A stretch of DNA of 64,000 nt from Coffea arabica (lineage: Eukaryota; Streptophyta; Magnoliopsida; Gentianales; Rubiaceae). A model generated the notes under the pieces. The model was not told where the DNA came from and did no database searches. It was given only the letters and a program-made list of their open reading frames with translations. The stretch lies in the NCBI RefSeq assembly GCF_036785885.1, contig NC_092323.1, positions 4,752,501-4,816,500 on the forward strand, in the 5' to 3' direction. The translations under genes and the position numbers were made by a program. This document shows, one piece after another, positions 46,729 through 60,038 of this stretch. The stretch's first letter is position 1, and each line of letters starts with the position of its first letter.

Positions 46729-48408
46729 AAAGCGTCCGTTTGGATTGGTGTTTTTGAGCCTGTTTTTGAAAAACTGTTTTTCACATTCCAAATGCTACAG
46801 TAAATGTGTATTTCAAAAACAACTTCAAAAACACCATATCCAAACAATACATCAAAAATAACTCCAAATATATTTCAATTATGCATATTTAATTTGTCTA
46901 TTTTAATAAGTATATTTCAATTTGTATATTTTAATTATGTATTTTAATATGTATATTTCAATTATATTTTAATATATTTTAATTATATATTTTAATATGT
47001 ATATTTCAATTATGTATTTTAATATGTATATTTCAATTATGTATATTATATATATATTATATTAATATAAATTGATTTATTTCAACTATGTATAATATTA
47101 TATATTATGTCAATTGAAATAAATATTATATATTTATATAAATACATTTATTTATATATAAATTTATAAATATATTTATGCAATTTTGTTTTATAATATA
47201 TATTAATATGTATATTTCAATTATGTATATTATATAAAAATTATATTAATATTAATGTATATTATATATATTATACATTTCTAATATTATATATTTATAC
47301 ATACATATTATAAATATTTTATTTTATTTAAAATATATTTTTATATATTTATAATATATTTAAATAAATATTATGTGTTATATAAATTATATATAATATA
47401 ATATATAATATATTATACATTTATATAAATGTACATTTATACATAATATATAAATATTTATGTATATTTATAATATACATTTATATTATGTATTATATAT
47501 AATATAATATATTTATACATTTATATTAATATACATAATATTAATTTTACATTTATACATAATATTAATACATGTATACATTTATATTAATTATATTAAT
47601 ACATTTCAACATAATATTAAAACATATTTATAATATATTAATTTATACATTTATATAATATTCATTTATAATTTATACATTTTTAATAATATAAACTTAT
47701 ACATTTAAATATACATTTATATTATGTATTATATATAATATGATACATTTATATTAATATACATAGTATTAATACATATATACATTTATATTAATTATAT
47801 AAATACATTTCTATATAATACTAATATATATTTATAATATATTAATTTATGCATTTATAATATTCATTTATAATTTATACATTTATAATAATATATTTAT
47901 AATATTCATTTATAATTTATACATTTATAATAATATACACTTATATATTTATAAATATATTTATATTATGTATTATATATAATACATTTATATATTTTTA
48001 TATGAATATATAAATATATTTATTTATAAATATCTATAAATGTATTATAAATGCATAAATGTATATTTATATAAAAATTATAATTTATACATTTATATAT
48101 TTATATAATATTCATTTATAATTTATACATTTATAATAATATACATTTATACATTTGTAAATATAAATGCATAAATGTATATTTATATAAAAATATAAAA
48201 ATTATAATATTCTAAAAGTACTCAAAAATATGTTTCAAAAATACCTCTAAAAATAATCCAAAAAAATTTACAGTAAAAGTTTTTCATATAGTTTTTGAAA
48301 AACAATCCAAAAAATAACTAATCCAAACGGACTTGTTTTTCAGATTCAAAATGCTACAGTGGTGTTTTTGAAAAACAACCCCAAAAACAGCTAATCCAAA
48401 CGGAGCTT
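46729..48408. mobile_element. Nested MITE ends around an AT-rich minisatellite
   Basis: At the left, GTCCGTTTGGATTGGTGTTT (46732 on) pairs with a nearby complement near 46830-46846 (CACCATATCCAAACAATAC), a compact foldback unit. At the right, two copies of the matching end occur: CTAATCCAAACGGAC (about 48321-48335) and CTAATCCAAACGGAGC (about 48393-48408). The TACAGT-containing subterminal word (ATGCTACAGT) is shared by both sides. Between them lies about 1.4 kb of tandem AT-rich DNA. A clear target duplication was not found. Confidence 0.55.
46870..48215. repeat. AT-rich minisatellite array
   Basis: Almost pure A and T with repeating words such as TATATTTCAATTATGTATTT (first part) and ATTCATTTATAATTTATACA (later part). 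Units shift in length and wording along the array, so it is a degenerate minisatellite rather than a clean tandem repeat. It has no coding potential. Confidence 0.85.
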
Positions 48409-48429
48409 ATGATCTTTTGGAAAATGGGC

Positions 48430-48900
48430 TCCTATTAGTGCATAACCACATTAATAAATTCATACTAACCCATCAATTTGGGATCTAATTCAATTAGTAT
48501 GGAATAATATTGATTCATATAGAAGGAAAAAAAATATCTATTCATTCAAACATTGTACCTATATCTATGGGATAGGGATAGAAAAAGAGGAAATGTCGAA
48601 AATTTCACATCATACTTCTGATCGAAAAATCAATTTGACCTATTTTCATGCTCATTGTTCAATGAGAAACGGGTCAAATTATACAAGATCAAGCCTATAA
48701 AGCTTAAGGAGTGATATATATATCTATAAAGAGAGGATTTATTAAATTTAAATAAAAATGAAGTAGAAGAACCTCGATTCCAAATGAATAAAATCAAAAT
48801 TGAAAATGATCTTTTTGATTCTCTTGAAGAATGAGGGGCAAAGATCTTTTTACTGACGGAAATTAAACCAAGCTAATTTAGTAATTTAATTATCATTTAG
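48430..48900. other. Possible nuclear copy of plastid DNA
   Basis: The wording (for example ACTTCTGATCGAAAAATCAA, AATGAGAAACGGGTCAAATT, ATTGAAAATGATCTTTTTGA) resembles plastid intergenic sequence as I remember it and differs in texture from the AT array before it. I cannot name the plastid locus. The hAT-type element at 48969 lies just beyond it. Confidence 0.3.
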
Positions 48901-48968
48901 TTACTTAGTTTGGATGATTGTAAAAATTATAATTATGGAAGATGCACGGGATCATAGCTCGTGCTAAG

Positions 48969-49805
48969 TAGAGGTGGCAAATCAACCCACTTAACTAAAT
49001 TTACCCATACTCGCCCATGAATAGATGGGTATGCGTATTTTAAATTTTTGTATATGGGTATAAATGGATTACCCAATAATACCCATTTATTTAAATGGGT
49101 ATTATTGGATAACCCATCAAACCCAATGAACCCATTTAGAATTCTCTTCCCCCCAAGTCTCTTATTTTCCCCCACCTTTTTTTTTTCAAATTTTTCATTT
49201 TGTCATGATGTTAACTATTTTTGTTTCATTATTATTATTATTATTATTTGTTGGTTTTATCTTATTATTTTATTTTCTCTTAGTTTGTTAACTTGCTCAT
49301 TTTTTAGCATTACCAATTTATGATAAATTTTAGCCTATTTTCTTATCTTTATAAAATGAAATTTTAAATTTATATATGAAAAAAATGTTAGGGGTTCAAA
49401 ATTTTTGGATTAAGTTTTTATATTAATTTTTATAGTACTTAGTTCAAATTTTTATATTCTTATTATTCAATTATTAAATAATAGGTAATTTTGTGACATA
49501 GAGTATAAATGAAAAAAAATTGGTAATTAAGTTTATTGAACAATATAAGTAAATATTTAAAACTAATGATGGGTACAAAGAGTGGTATAAATTGATAACT
49601 TAGTTTGCAAAAATGAATTTAAATGAGTTTGCAAAAAGTTAAAATAAATGGGTTATAAATGGGTAATTATGTTACCCAATTCATTTTGTGACTTACCCAT
49701 TTATACCCATCTAATTAAATGGATATAAATGAGTTGACTCACTTATATCCATTACTCATTTTACCCAACCCAAACCCGTCCAAGTCACCCATTTTGACAC
49801 CTCTA
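48969..49805. mobile_element. Non-autonomous hAT-superfamily element, 837 bp
   Basis: The left end TAGAGGTGGCAAATCAACCC and the complement of the right end (TAGAGGTGTCAAAATGGG) form the TIR. It is flanked by a perfect 8-bp duplication, GTGCTAAG (48961-48968 and 49806-49813). Subterminal regions carry many ACCCATTTA/TAAATGGGT words in both orientations, as is usual for hAT subterminal motifs. No transposase frame is present. Confidence 0.88.
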
Positions 49806-49813
49806 GTGCTAAG

Positions 49814-50400
49814 TAAGGCTTTCTTTATTTCTTTGTCGGGTGTCCAAGAGTCCCGACCCGAACTGATTTGGTTGGCAAGTGCGGGTTCCTTGCAGTGTAG
49901 GTTGTCTAGTCCTATTAGTAAGTATTTGGTTTTGCAACTTTCCTTTCTAGGAGTGGTTTAAGTCAGTCAAGAATACTAGTTGATTTAGGTTTGGTCTCGA
50001 GTCTTTCTATATATACCAACAGTGGTGCTAGGTTATTACTCGGAAGAGTTAGAGTCTTGAGAATAGCTTTAAGAGAAAATCTCATAATTGAGATTCGTGA
50101 ATTGTGGTAAGTGCAATGGCTTGATATTTGTTATTGTTTAATTTCGAGTTAATTAAATTAGTGAGTATTTGTTCTCCTCCTCTTCCCACGTATTTTTATG
50201 TGTTAGAATTGAGTACAATGAAAATTAAGTACAATGATCCGAGTATTAAGAGAGAATATTGATGGAGCAATTTTGAAATTGTCTTAATTAAGATGAATGC
50301 TGCGTGGTTGACGACGTGAATTATTACATACTATTAATAATTTATGGAAATTTGGGTTTTATTCTTACAGTCTGGAGATTATCCTAAGCAGTAAGTAAAA
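49814..50400. mobile_element. LTR-like remnant (solo LTR style)
   Basis: Old LTR-like sequence: a region with a TATATATA box followed by a leader-like stretch, in the style of plant Copia LTRs. No internal retroelement genes are visible beside it, so at most a single LTR remains. The boundaries are approximate and the family assignment is tentative. Confidence 0.25.
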
Positions 50401-51058
50401 CGGATTAGGTTAAACAGGAGTATGTATCACATCTTTCTTTAAATTCTCCAACATTGATGTCTTTTCAACTAAAATTCCACTGGTTTTTACATTCTCCCTT
50501 CCTCTTTCTTGTCTTTTTCTAGGGCGCACTTTTCCAAGACCTGAGTAGTATTTTATTCTGTCTGCGGCTGTTTGAATTTCGCTTCAGTTGCGGGAAAATC
50601 TTACGTAAGAAAAAGAACAGTATTTTGCGAGGGAAAGCCAGATACCAACGTTAACCTTAACCATGTGAGATGGGAACGAGATACCAAAATTTCGTGGATA
50701 CTATCTTTAATTATAAGGTATGAATTTTCCCAGAAGAATCCCGTCAGACTTATTGTGTTTATTGACAATCGAATTTTTTCGTATATTGATTAATTCCAAA
50801 TTGGGGTTTCTAAATTCGAATTAGATGAACTTGCCGTAAACCCTATTTTATTTCCTTGATCAATTAGGAAAATTTTTGGTACTTTTAAATTGTCGGACTT
50901 TTGGTTACGGGTCAGTTGGGAATTAGGAAGGTAATTAATTAGGGAAAAAAAAGGAAATAAATTACATTGAATCAGCTTCATCGTGGAACTAATTTGGCAT
51001 ATTTAAGTTAATCTGTGCAATGTTGAATGATTTTTAGGGGTGTCATTCGAACCCGGAG
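50401..51058. other. 5' UTR and promoter side of the HAC gene
   Basis: A probable untranslated first exon ends at AAG/GTATGA (donor at 50718). The acceptor TTTTTAG at 51031-51037 starts the exon that carries the ATG, so a 5' UTR intron of 320 bp (50718-51037) is likely. No other feature is supported. Confidence 0.45.
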
Positions 51059-54000
51059 ATGTTATCCACTCAATTCCAGAATTTGGTCCCCCATCCGGCG
51101 TTTGATGCTCATCCACTTAATAAAGCTTCTAGCATTTATCAGTCTTCACAAATAGCTGCGCCTGGGCTTGGGTGGATGCCTGATTTTCACAGTATAAGTT
51201 CACAGTATGGCGACTTGATGACTACGGGTATCGACCATAACGGTACCGGCTATGTATATCATGACTATTTGCCTCAAGGTACTCTTTTAGCTGCATGGAT
51301 GTAGAACTTAGTGGATATGTGTGCTTGTGCATCCCTACTTTGTCTCATGACAATTATTGCAAATGCAGGTTTTTCTTTCAGTAACCAGGGTGCTAGCTCT
51401 AGATTTATTGCATCTGACGGGAATAACATGTTTACTTCTCTCGGAAAAAACCCAATTTCTGCTGAGGTCATTACTTCTCCGGAGCATATAGTTCTTATTA
51501 ATGAAGGTTATCGATTCAACAACCAGGATATTGCCTGTAGATTTATCGCGCCTGATGGAGATAACATGTTTTCACCTTTGGGAAAACTGTCAATTTCTCC
51601 TGAGATCATTACTTCTCCAGAGCAGATCTCTTCAATCACGGCATGCTCGGATGTGGACCTGCATTCTGATGGTGAATACTGTGATGGAGGATCAACTTTT
51701 CCTTCCATCAGATTAAACTACTTATCGAAGCCATCATCGCAAAGTTGCAATCCGGTGCAACAAGGTAATCAGGGTATTGTTTTGGTTGTCCAAATTTAAA
51801 CTATGAACTATGGCCACATGTGCAGGTTTGGTTGGTCTTTTTTTGATATGTCTGAACAGAGATGGTTATGAAAGACGTCATTATGTGATGATACTGCTGC
51901 TCAATAAATTCTTGTACTGACTAACTAGAAGATATAATGGAACAAGAGATGCACATGTGAGAAAATTGAGAGTTGAGAGTTGAAAAATGTGTCACTCTAT
52001 GTAAAGCTAGGTTTAAAAAGATCCATTCATTTCGAGAAAGTAGATAGGAGGACCTAATGCCTCTGTTGAATTGATATGCACGATCAATCACTATGAACAT
52101 ATTCTTTATCAGCCTTTACCTCCAACATTTATTGTTTATTACATTCTGTATTGCTTCTTAGTACATATTGTTTTCTTATACGTTGCCTTGTGATAATTGT
52201 TCTCTTGTAGGGGAGTTGGACTTAGAAGATCAGAGACTTATGGAGGCCAATCAGAATGTTTATCATGAGGTTCTTCCTATACCATCTGTTCAACATGGGC
52301 AGATACCTTATCCAAACACATGCATTTTGGAACAGGTTTTTGATAGGATTCCTCAGGGGTCCAATTCTCTTGCCAGTCAGATTGCTGGTAATGCAATATC
52401 AACTCATGAAGACTTGTTGCAAGATCAACTTCCACAATTGAATCAATTGCCTGGACAATTGCAGTTTGATGAGCTGTCTAAGGCCCTCATCAGGGAGGTT
52501 GATTCAGAAAGCCAGTGTGACAATTATACCTCTAACGAAAGGTCCTTGAAGCTGAGCCAATTTTCTGTAGAGCAAGAATGTCATAGCCAGCAACAACAGC
52601 CATCTATTTTGCAACAAATTGGAGTATCAAAGATTGCAGATTCAACTAATTTGTCGATTCAGGACATTCTTCTTCAGTATATTCACCACAGTAATGATGT
52701 TCAGAATAAAGGGAAGAACCAAGCTACCTTTTTGAAGAAATTGCATGACATGCGATGCCAGGACAAAGACTGCAAGTGTGACAGGGACCGCGCACTTATT
52801 TGCCATTATGAAAACTGTAGCTACCTTTTTTGTAGCATTTGCAAGCCTGTCCGAGAGTTGTGTTCTGCTGATAGAGTTCAGTCAGGGTTGGGAGATTTAA
52901 GATCTGATCCATTGATGGCTGTCCATGGTAGAGAGTGTTCTGGCTCTGGCACTTATATAGGTGAAGTTGCTCTACCTCCTCCCAAACGCAAGAGGTTGGA
53001 GGATTGCTTTTTGTCTGGGAACGTTTCTTCTTCTCCGGATGCTGATTCAGTTGATGAATCTTTCAAATCTGGAGGGACTTCACAGTGCAAAAGCTGGTCT
53101 GAAAGTCCTCTGTGTAATAATGAAAATCAAGAAGTTACAAAAATGGAAGACTTATGCTTTCATGAGAATCCCATTCCAGATATGAAAAGAGAGAAGTTAC
53201 ACTCTTCAGAAGACACAGCTTTTGTAACATCAAATCATAACCCTGAAAATAGTCAAGGAGTGGCATATGGTGATGGGCCCTTTCTTTGTGGAAAGCTCAA
53301 TTATGGGACTAGCAAATCTGGTGATTTGAAGTCTGACATTCTACCTGTTCTTGAGGAGCCAAACGTTGTCCAAGAAAAGGGGGGGATACATTATTTGTCC
53401 AAGCCTACCCAACCTGAATCAAAAGCTAAAGCAGACTCAAGAGAAGCTGCAACTGATAATCAATCAGGGACCAGTTTGGAGGATGTGAAGAAGCTACCTG
53501 TGTCATTGGTTGACTTTCTCAGTTCTGTGGAAATAAATGAACATATATGCAGTCTCAGTCAATCAGTGGCTCAGGTTTGTGCAACATACCCATTAGATTA
53601 ACATTTTAGTTTGAAAGCTGCAGTAGAGGCTGCTGCGACATTTGTTTTGTTTTTGTTGCCTGTTCTTGTTTTTGTGATTACCTTTTGTGTCATGTAGATG
53701 TTTCGAACTTGTCCTTGCATTTTCTCCTGTGCAGGTCAAATATTTCTAGTGCTATTAATTCAAGTAAATCATCTTTCCATGATGAATATCATAGCTTTTT
53801 TTGTTTTTCTAATAGGGCATTACAACGGAGTCAAAAGAAAACCTCATGGAAAGTTGTGTTGCCGAAAACAAGTGCCAGTTGTGCAACATGGATCAGCTTG
53901 TCTTTAGCCCAACACCTATGTATTGTTCATCCTGCAATCTTCGCATCAAGCACAATTTGATATATTATTGGACACTAGATGAAATGGGTTCTAGGCATTG

Positions 54001-57000
54001 TTTCTGTACACGATGCTTTAAGGAGTCCCGTGGCGGTAGTATTACATTACAACAGGGGATGTCTGTATCTAAGGCACTACTTCAGAAGGAAAGGAATAAT
54101 GAGGAAAATGAAGAATCGGTTAGCTCACTCATCTGTGTAGACTATTTCTTTTTCCCCTCCCCTCTCAATTAAAGTCTTTGTGTTCAATGTCTATGACATC
54201 TCTTCTATGTTCAGTGGGTGCAATGTGACAAGTGTGGTTGCTGGCAACATCAGATCTGTGGTTTGTATAATGCCAAAAGAGATGCAGAGGGAAAGGCCAA
54301 GTATATTTGTCCATATTGCCGCTTAAAAGAGATTGAAATTGGTGAGCATGTGCCTCTACCTGCTGCTTTTGGGGCAAAAGATCTTCCGCGTACAAAACTA
54401 AGTGATCATATTGAGCAGAGACTGTTTGGGAAACTCAAGAGAGAAAGAGAAGAGAGGGCGAAGTTTCTGGGTAAAGATCTTGATGAGGTAAGTTATCTAT
54501 AGAACTTGGTTGTAAACCATTTTGTTGTTTTTTTTTCCTGGACGTGTGACAGTTGTTAAACAAATTTTACTGTTTGAACTTGGCTAATAGAAAGTCTAGT
54601 TCGATAACAGGATGATTTATGTACAATATCCACATGTTGACAAACCATTAATGCTAACACTATGGGGGAGATCAGTATCTTTCATTAATTTAGTAAAATA
54701 TTGAGCTGAACTTTTTCTTACTGAATTTCTTGATTTAAGATAAATTAAACTTACCTACAACATGTGACAAATTGTCCATGTTAGAGGTTTTGACTTTTTT
54801 TTCCCCTTGTGAATTCTTAGATGTATGTTTTTCTTTTAATCACTTGCGTACTACCATAATGTTGTCCCTTTGTGAAATACTTGGTCGCTAGTGAATTGGC
54901 ACCCTTTTAAAAGGAAAAAATAGCTGCTTGCTTAGCTGCAAATTGTTTCTAGTTAGAAAGATCTCATCATTTTGCATTGCCATCATGAAAGGAAAAAGGA
55001 AGACTGGCTGAAAAAAAATTAATTGTGAATTTGGATAGCCTATACTCTTCTAGTGCAAAATCATAGCAGTGTTATTTGTTGTATGATATACTTTTTGTGA
55101 CTAGGTACCTGAAGCAGCAGAACTCGTTGTTCGTGTGGTCTTATCTATGAACAAACTTTTGCAAGTGAAGCAGCAATTCTTGGATATTTTTCCTGATGAA
55201 GATTATCCAGAAGAGTTCCCATATAAGTCCAGGGTAAGAGGTTGAGTTCTTATCAGGATATGTAGCAGTACTTGTAACTCATTAGTTTTTGATAGTTTCA
55301 GTGTAATTTTTGGTAATTTTGCTTCTGTAATTGGACTGTTTAGTGGAATTGATCTGATCCTTGTTTATACAAATCTTAAACATAAGCTAATTGTCAAAAT
55401 GTAATATCATATAACAGTTAAAGTTGGCCCCAATAAGACAATGCCTTGCAACTATATTTCCTATCAATTGCTGCCTCTTATGAATAATATGTTGATATGT
55501 GCTATGAAATAGTATTCAGAATAGTAGGTGGGGGAAAGAATTCAGAAAAGGGGAAATGTCCAACTCAATACTACATCAGGAGTTTTATATTTCTTTTCTG
55601 GTTTCTATTTTTTCTTACATGGAGATATCCTGGATGCTTAATATATCCTTGGTGTACAGGTGATCCTATTGTTCCAGAAAATTGAAGGCGTAGATGTATG
55701 TCTATTTGGTATGTATGCCCAGGAGTTTGGATCAGAATGTGGTCAACCAAATCAGCGCTGCCTCTATATCTCATATCTGGATTCTGTCAAGTACTTTAGG
55801 CCTGAAATAGAAACTGTTTCTGGTGAAGCTCTTCGCACCTTTGTATATCAAGAAATTTTGGTACTTACTCTTTTCCGAAATCACTCTCTTCTACTCCTCC
55901 TAGCTGTGTGAAAATTTTCATATATATTACCTATATGCTGGTTTTATGCTTTTCTTGGTCATTGTTGCAGATTGGTTATCTTGATTACTGCAAGAAACTG
56001 GGCTTTGCAACCTGCTATATATGGGCTTGCCCACCAATAAAAGGGGAGGATTATATTCTGTACTGCCATCCCGAGACTCAGAAAACGCCAAAGCCAGAAA
56101 AGTTGCGGCAGTGGTATATGTTTCTGACTCTGTTTTCTGCGACACTTCTTTTTTTCTTTTTTCTGTTTACAACTATCTCAGAAAACCATTTGACACACTC
56201 ATGCTTGCAAATCAGTATTGCTTGTCATGCTACTGGAGATCTTGGACTTGCAACCTAGTGGATCTTTGTATTTGGTTAGGTTCCTCCTTAGGCTCAATAC
56301 ATAGGTTCTTTTTCTGTGATCTATGACATCACTCGTTTACTACATAAAAACTGCCTTTCTATGAGTTACATCAACCTAGACCTTTGCAGTACACCAATTA
56401 CAGGATCCTTGAGTGGCAGTTTTGATCTCTTTAAGTTATTCAGTGTGTAGTTGTTAACAATGCCATAATTTGTTTGTGTGATACCTTCTTTTACTTTGAA
56501 TATCTATTTGCAACTTCTTTTGTGCCTTTGCATGCTTTACTAATACTACATTTGCAGGTACAAGTCAATGCTTAAGAAAGCGGTGCAAGAGGGTATCGTG
56601 GTGGATTACACCAATATGTATGATCGTTTTTTTATTTCAAATGGGGAGTGCGGTACCAAGATAACAGCAGCTCGTTTGCCATATTTTGATGGAGACTATT
56701 GGTCGGGGGCTGCTGAGGAGATGATAATGGACATGAGAAAGCCAAAAGGAGAAGCACGAGGGAAGGTCAAAAATTTGACAAAGCGATCTCTGAAAGCAAT
56801 GGGACTTGACAATCTGACTGATGATGCAACAAAAGATATCCTGGTGATGCAAAAGGTAATTTCTGCTCAACATGTTAAGGGTCCTTTATTTGCAAGAATG
56901 CATTTTATAGCAGTATTTTGTTACCATTTGCATAGGTCTGGATTCTGATCTTCTGATGAGCATGACCTTGATATGTTGGGTCAACTAAACTGGCAACCCC

Positions 57001-60000
57001 TCAGTTTTGCCAAGCTATATAGACCTCACTTGAGTTTTTAAAACTTGCAAGGAGCTTAGGCATGACTTTAACTCCAGATTAACGCTCTAGTATTACAACC
57101 ATGGCCCTTATCAAAAGAAAAGGATCAGAACCACCTAACAAAAATATGAAGGAATAAATTTCGTTATATATGGCTATTGTAAATGTATGCAATTTACATG
57201 CTTTTGGTTTCAAATCTATACCAAAAGAAGAAACATAACTATCAGTAAGCAGCTTGTCTATCTATATGTGGTCCATTAACTTTCTCCATTTTGGACTTGA
57301 TTGAAATTACATCCTCTCAAGTTGCGATTTGAAGGAGAACAAAACATCCCTTGTACTGAAAATGAAAGAATAGAATTAAAAAAAGGAGAGAAAAGCATGT
57401 TAATCATTGCTTGGATCCCTGTTGGAGCTGCTTAATAGTCCCAAGCCCCTCTTCCATCACCTCCTTGTTTAATTACTTGCTTTTGTCACCGGTATGCACT
57501 AGTAAGCAATATTTTGCATGGTTATAGTTTGATATGTGCTACTATTCATGGTTTTCGGAATTATAATTACTTATTAGCATCATTAACATGGGATAGTGAA
57601 TCCTGGCTGAAGCCAAAAGTATTAAGTCAGCAACTTTCTTATTTATGTAATTGAATTATTTAATATTGCTGTTTAATCGTTCTCTTTTTCACTGACAGCT
57701 GGGCCATACCATCTTACCTTTGAAGGAAGACTTTCTAGTCGTCCACCTGCAGTTCACTTGCAAGAACTGTCATAACTTAATTCTATCTGGTGCACATTGG
57801 TTTTGTAACCAATGCAAAAATTATTATTTATGTTCAAGGTGATTATCTAGTTCAAGTTTTTTGCTTATTTTGTACTTCTGCCTCCTCCTCTTTGTTGTTC
57901 ATGAATCTTTGTATCTTAAAGATTATTAACCTACTTGATTTTATTTTAATTACGTGTTTTTCTTCATATTGGTTTGTCTTTGGCTCATGCTGTTGATTGT
58001 TTCTTATGGTATTTACAAGCTTTGACTTGCACTTTAAGATTAGCAATTTTTTATGGCTATGTTTTAGGTCAAAAATTGATGTTTGAATACAGAATACTTA
58101 ATTGAAGGATTCATCTCATCCTTTGTGGAATAAGAAAAGGAAAAAGAAAGGAAGAAAAGGATAAAGAATGTGCTTTTTGCCAATGCTCCAAGACATTTTT
58201 CTAGTTTTTCAAGGGAATTCTTTTCAGAAAAAATTGGTGGACTTTTAACTGTTTGTTAGTTCATGCGTGAATCAACAATAAATTGTGGCATTACTTATTC
58301 GATATTGTATAAACTGCATTGATTGTAAAATTTTTTGACCAAGATAACTTATCATTAAGTTGTTTGACCAAGGCAATTGTTTGGATGCATGTTTTTAGGA
58401 AGAGTTTGCAATAGCTTTTTTTTTTTTTGGTATAATTGTGTGTAACAGAAAGGTGGTTGGAAAATGTGTGGAGAGTTTTTCAGAATAAGTTCTCCCCCAG
58501 ACAAAAATATAATATGTGTATAGATAGCATAATATGTGTATAGATAGCATAATAATTCTAGTAGTAAAACTAGAATCATAATAATAAGTGTGTTCTTGTT
58601 TCTCGTGTTTATTGCAGATGCCTTCAAGTGGAGCAAACTCCTAATGAGACAAAAACACATACTTCCTCTGGCGGTGAAGAACATTTCCTGTCACAGGTTA
58701 TTTCTTACCTCTGAAATTGCAGGAAGAGAACTTTTTTTTTTGTGCATTAAATTTACTGTCTAACCTCCTTTCTACATTTTTACGTTGAAAACTTTAGCCT
58801 TCTCAATATGTTGTGTCTGTGGATGCTTACTCTTTGCAGGTCACGGTTAATGACATACCTATCGATACTGCAGAGAGTGATGTCATTTTAGATAATGATA
58901 TCTTTGAAAATCGCCACTCTTTCCTGAGTTTCTGTCAGGGAAACCATTACCAGTTTAATACTCTTCGCCGTGCCAAGCACTCGTCAATGATGATCTTGTA
59001 TGATCTCCACAAGCAGATGCCATTTACTATGGTGACAACCTGCAGTATTTGCTTTAGAGATATCATGATTGGAGCAGGATGGCATTGTGAGAGTTGTCCT
59101 AGCTTTGACATTTGTATTACATGCTACCATAAAAGTGGCAAAGGTTGTCATAACCACAAGTTGGTCCGGCATTTGACTAAAAATCAAGCACAGCGGAAGA
59201 AAGCATTTCAGGTATATCTCTGAAGTTTCTATTTTGATGGTTTCTAATTCTCTAGTTATCAGTATAATGTATAGCACAACTAGAAAAGAATAGTGAACCC
59301 TCAGAGTGGCCTGGCATAGGGATGGCTGCCTTTGGGATTTGGGTGAAACCTTCCTGCAAGTTAGCCCAAACACCTAATATCTCGCTGGTAGAGTTTGTTG
59401 CCTATTGCACATGCCAGTATACCAGCTGCATACCCAAAGTGTAGTGGCTGAGGGTTTACCACTATATGTTAAAAAAAAAAAAGAATGAAAAAAAGAAAAG
59501 AGAGTAGGTATCTGTGTATTTTATAATGAAACTAAACAAGTTTCTAACTTTGCTTAGGTCCATTTTGTTGATTTGGAGAAATAATATCGTTCTTTATCGA
59601 TTCATGTACATGGTGCAGGTGGAAGTTCTAAATGCATTAGATCAAGCCTCTCAATGTCATGTGACAAGAAGCAGCCCTTGCTCACACCCTCGGTGTCTTC
59701 AAGTTAGAAAGCTTTTTCATCACTCAAGTCAATGCAAAATTCGGCATGCAGGGGGTTGTCAGTACTGTTGGAAAGTATGGTTCATGATACGTACACACTC
59801 AAGGGTGTGCAAGGATTCCAGGTGCCCAGTGCCACGATGCATGTACGTTACATTTGCTATATGCTATATGGTGCAGCCTATACTTTCTTGCTTCTAAGTT
59901 GCAACTTTTTTTGACCCACATTTCTCATTATCCAGGGATGTTAAAGAGCAAACTGAAATGTGGTCAAGGAAGTCAGAGATGCGCAGAAGGGCTGCAGTCA

Positions 60001-60038
60001 AAAGTTTAAAACTGCTTGAGGTTTCATGCGACAGTTGA
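51059..60038 (+). CDS. HAC2: CBP/p300-type histone acetyltransferase, probably HAC2
   Basis: Fourteen exons: 51059-51278, 51369-51764, 52211-53574, 53816-54118, 54215-54487, 55105-55233, 55660-55860, 55971-56113, 56558-56855, 57699-57838, 58618-58696, 58840-59211, 59619-59842 and 59936-60038. They give 1414 aa. Order: disordered N-terminus with a 46-aa tandem duplication (about 75-166); a reduced TAZ1-like Cys/His cluster ([20 protein letters not shown]) in exon 3; Cys-rich PHD region (about 673-800; [16 protein letters not shown]); HAT domain (about 896-1109); ZZ-type fingers (about 1130-1157 and 1251-1292); C-terminal TAZ (about 1307-1385). HAT residues known from p300 are kept: [31 protein letters not shown] and LPYFDGDYW. 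It should acetylate histones in the nucleus. The shorter length than HAC1 (about 1.7 k residues), the poor TAZ1 and the ZCCHC8-like neighbour all favour HAC2. Confidence 0.9.
58507..58550. repeat. 22-bp tandem duplication in a HAC intron
   Basis: ATAATATGTGTATAGATAGC occurs twice back to back in the intron before the exon at 58618. Confidence 0.8.

Noticed and set aside
46870-48215. Array as a possible CRISPR-like or regulatory repeat
   Set aside because: Units are degenerate, AT-only and have no unique spacers; this is eukaryotic minisatellite DNA.
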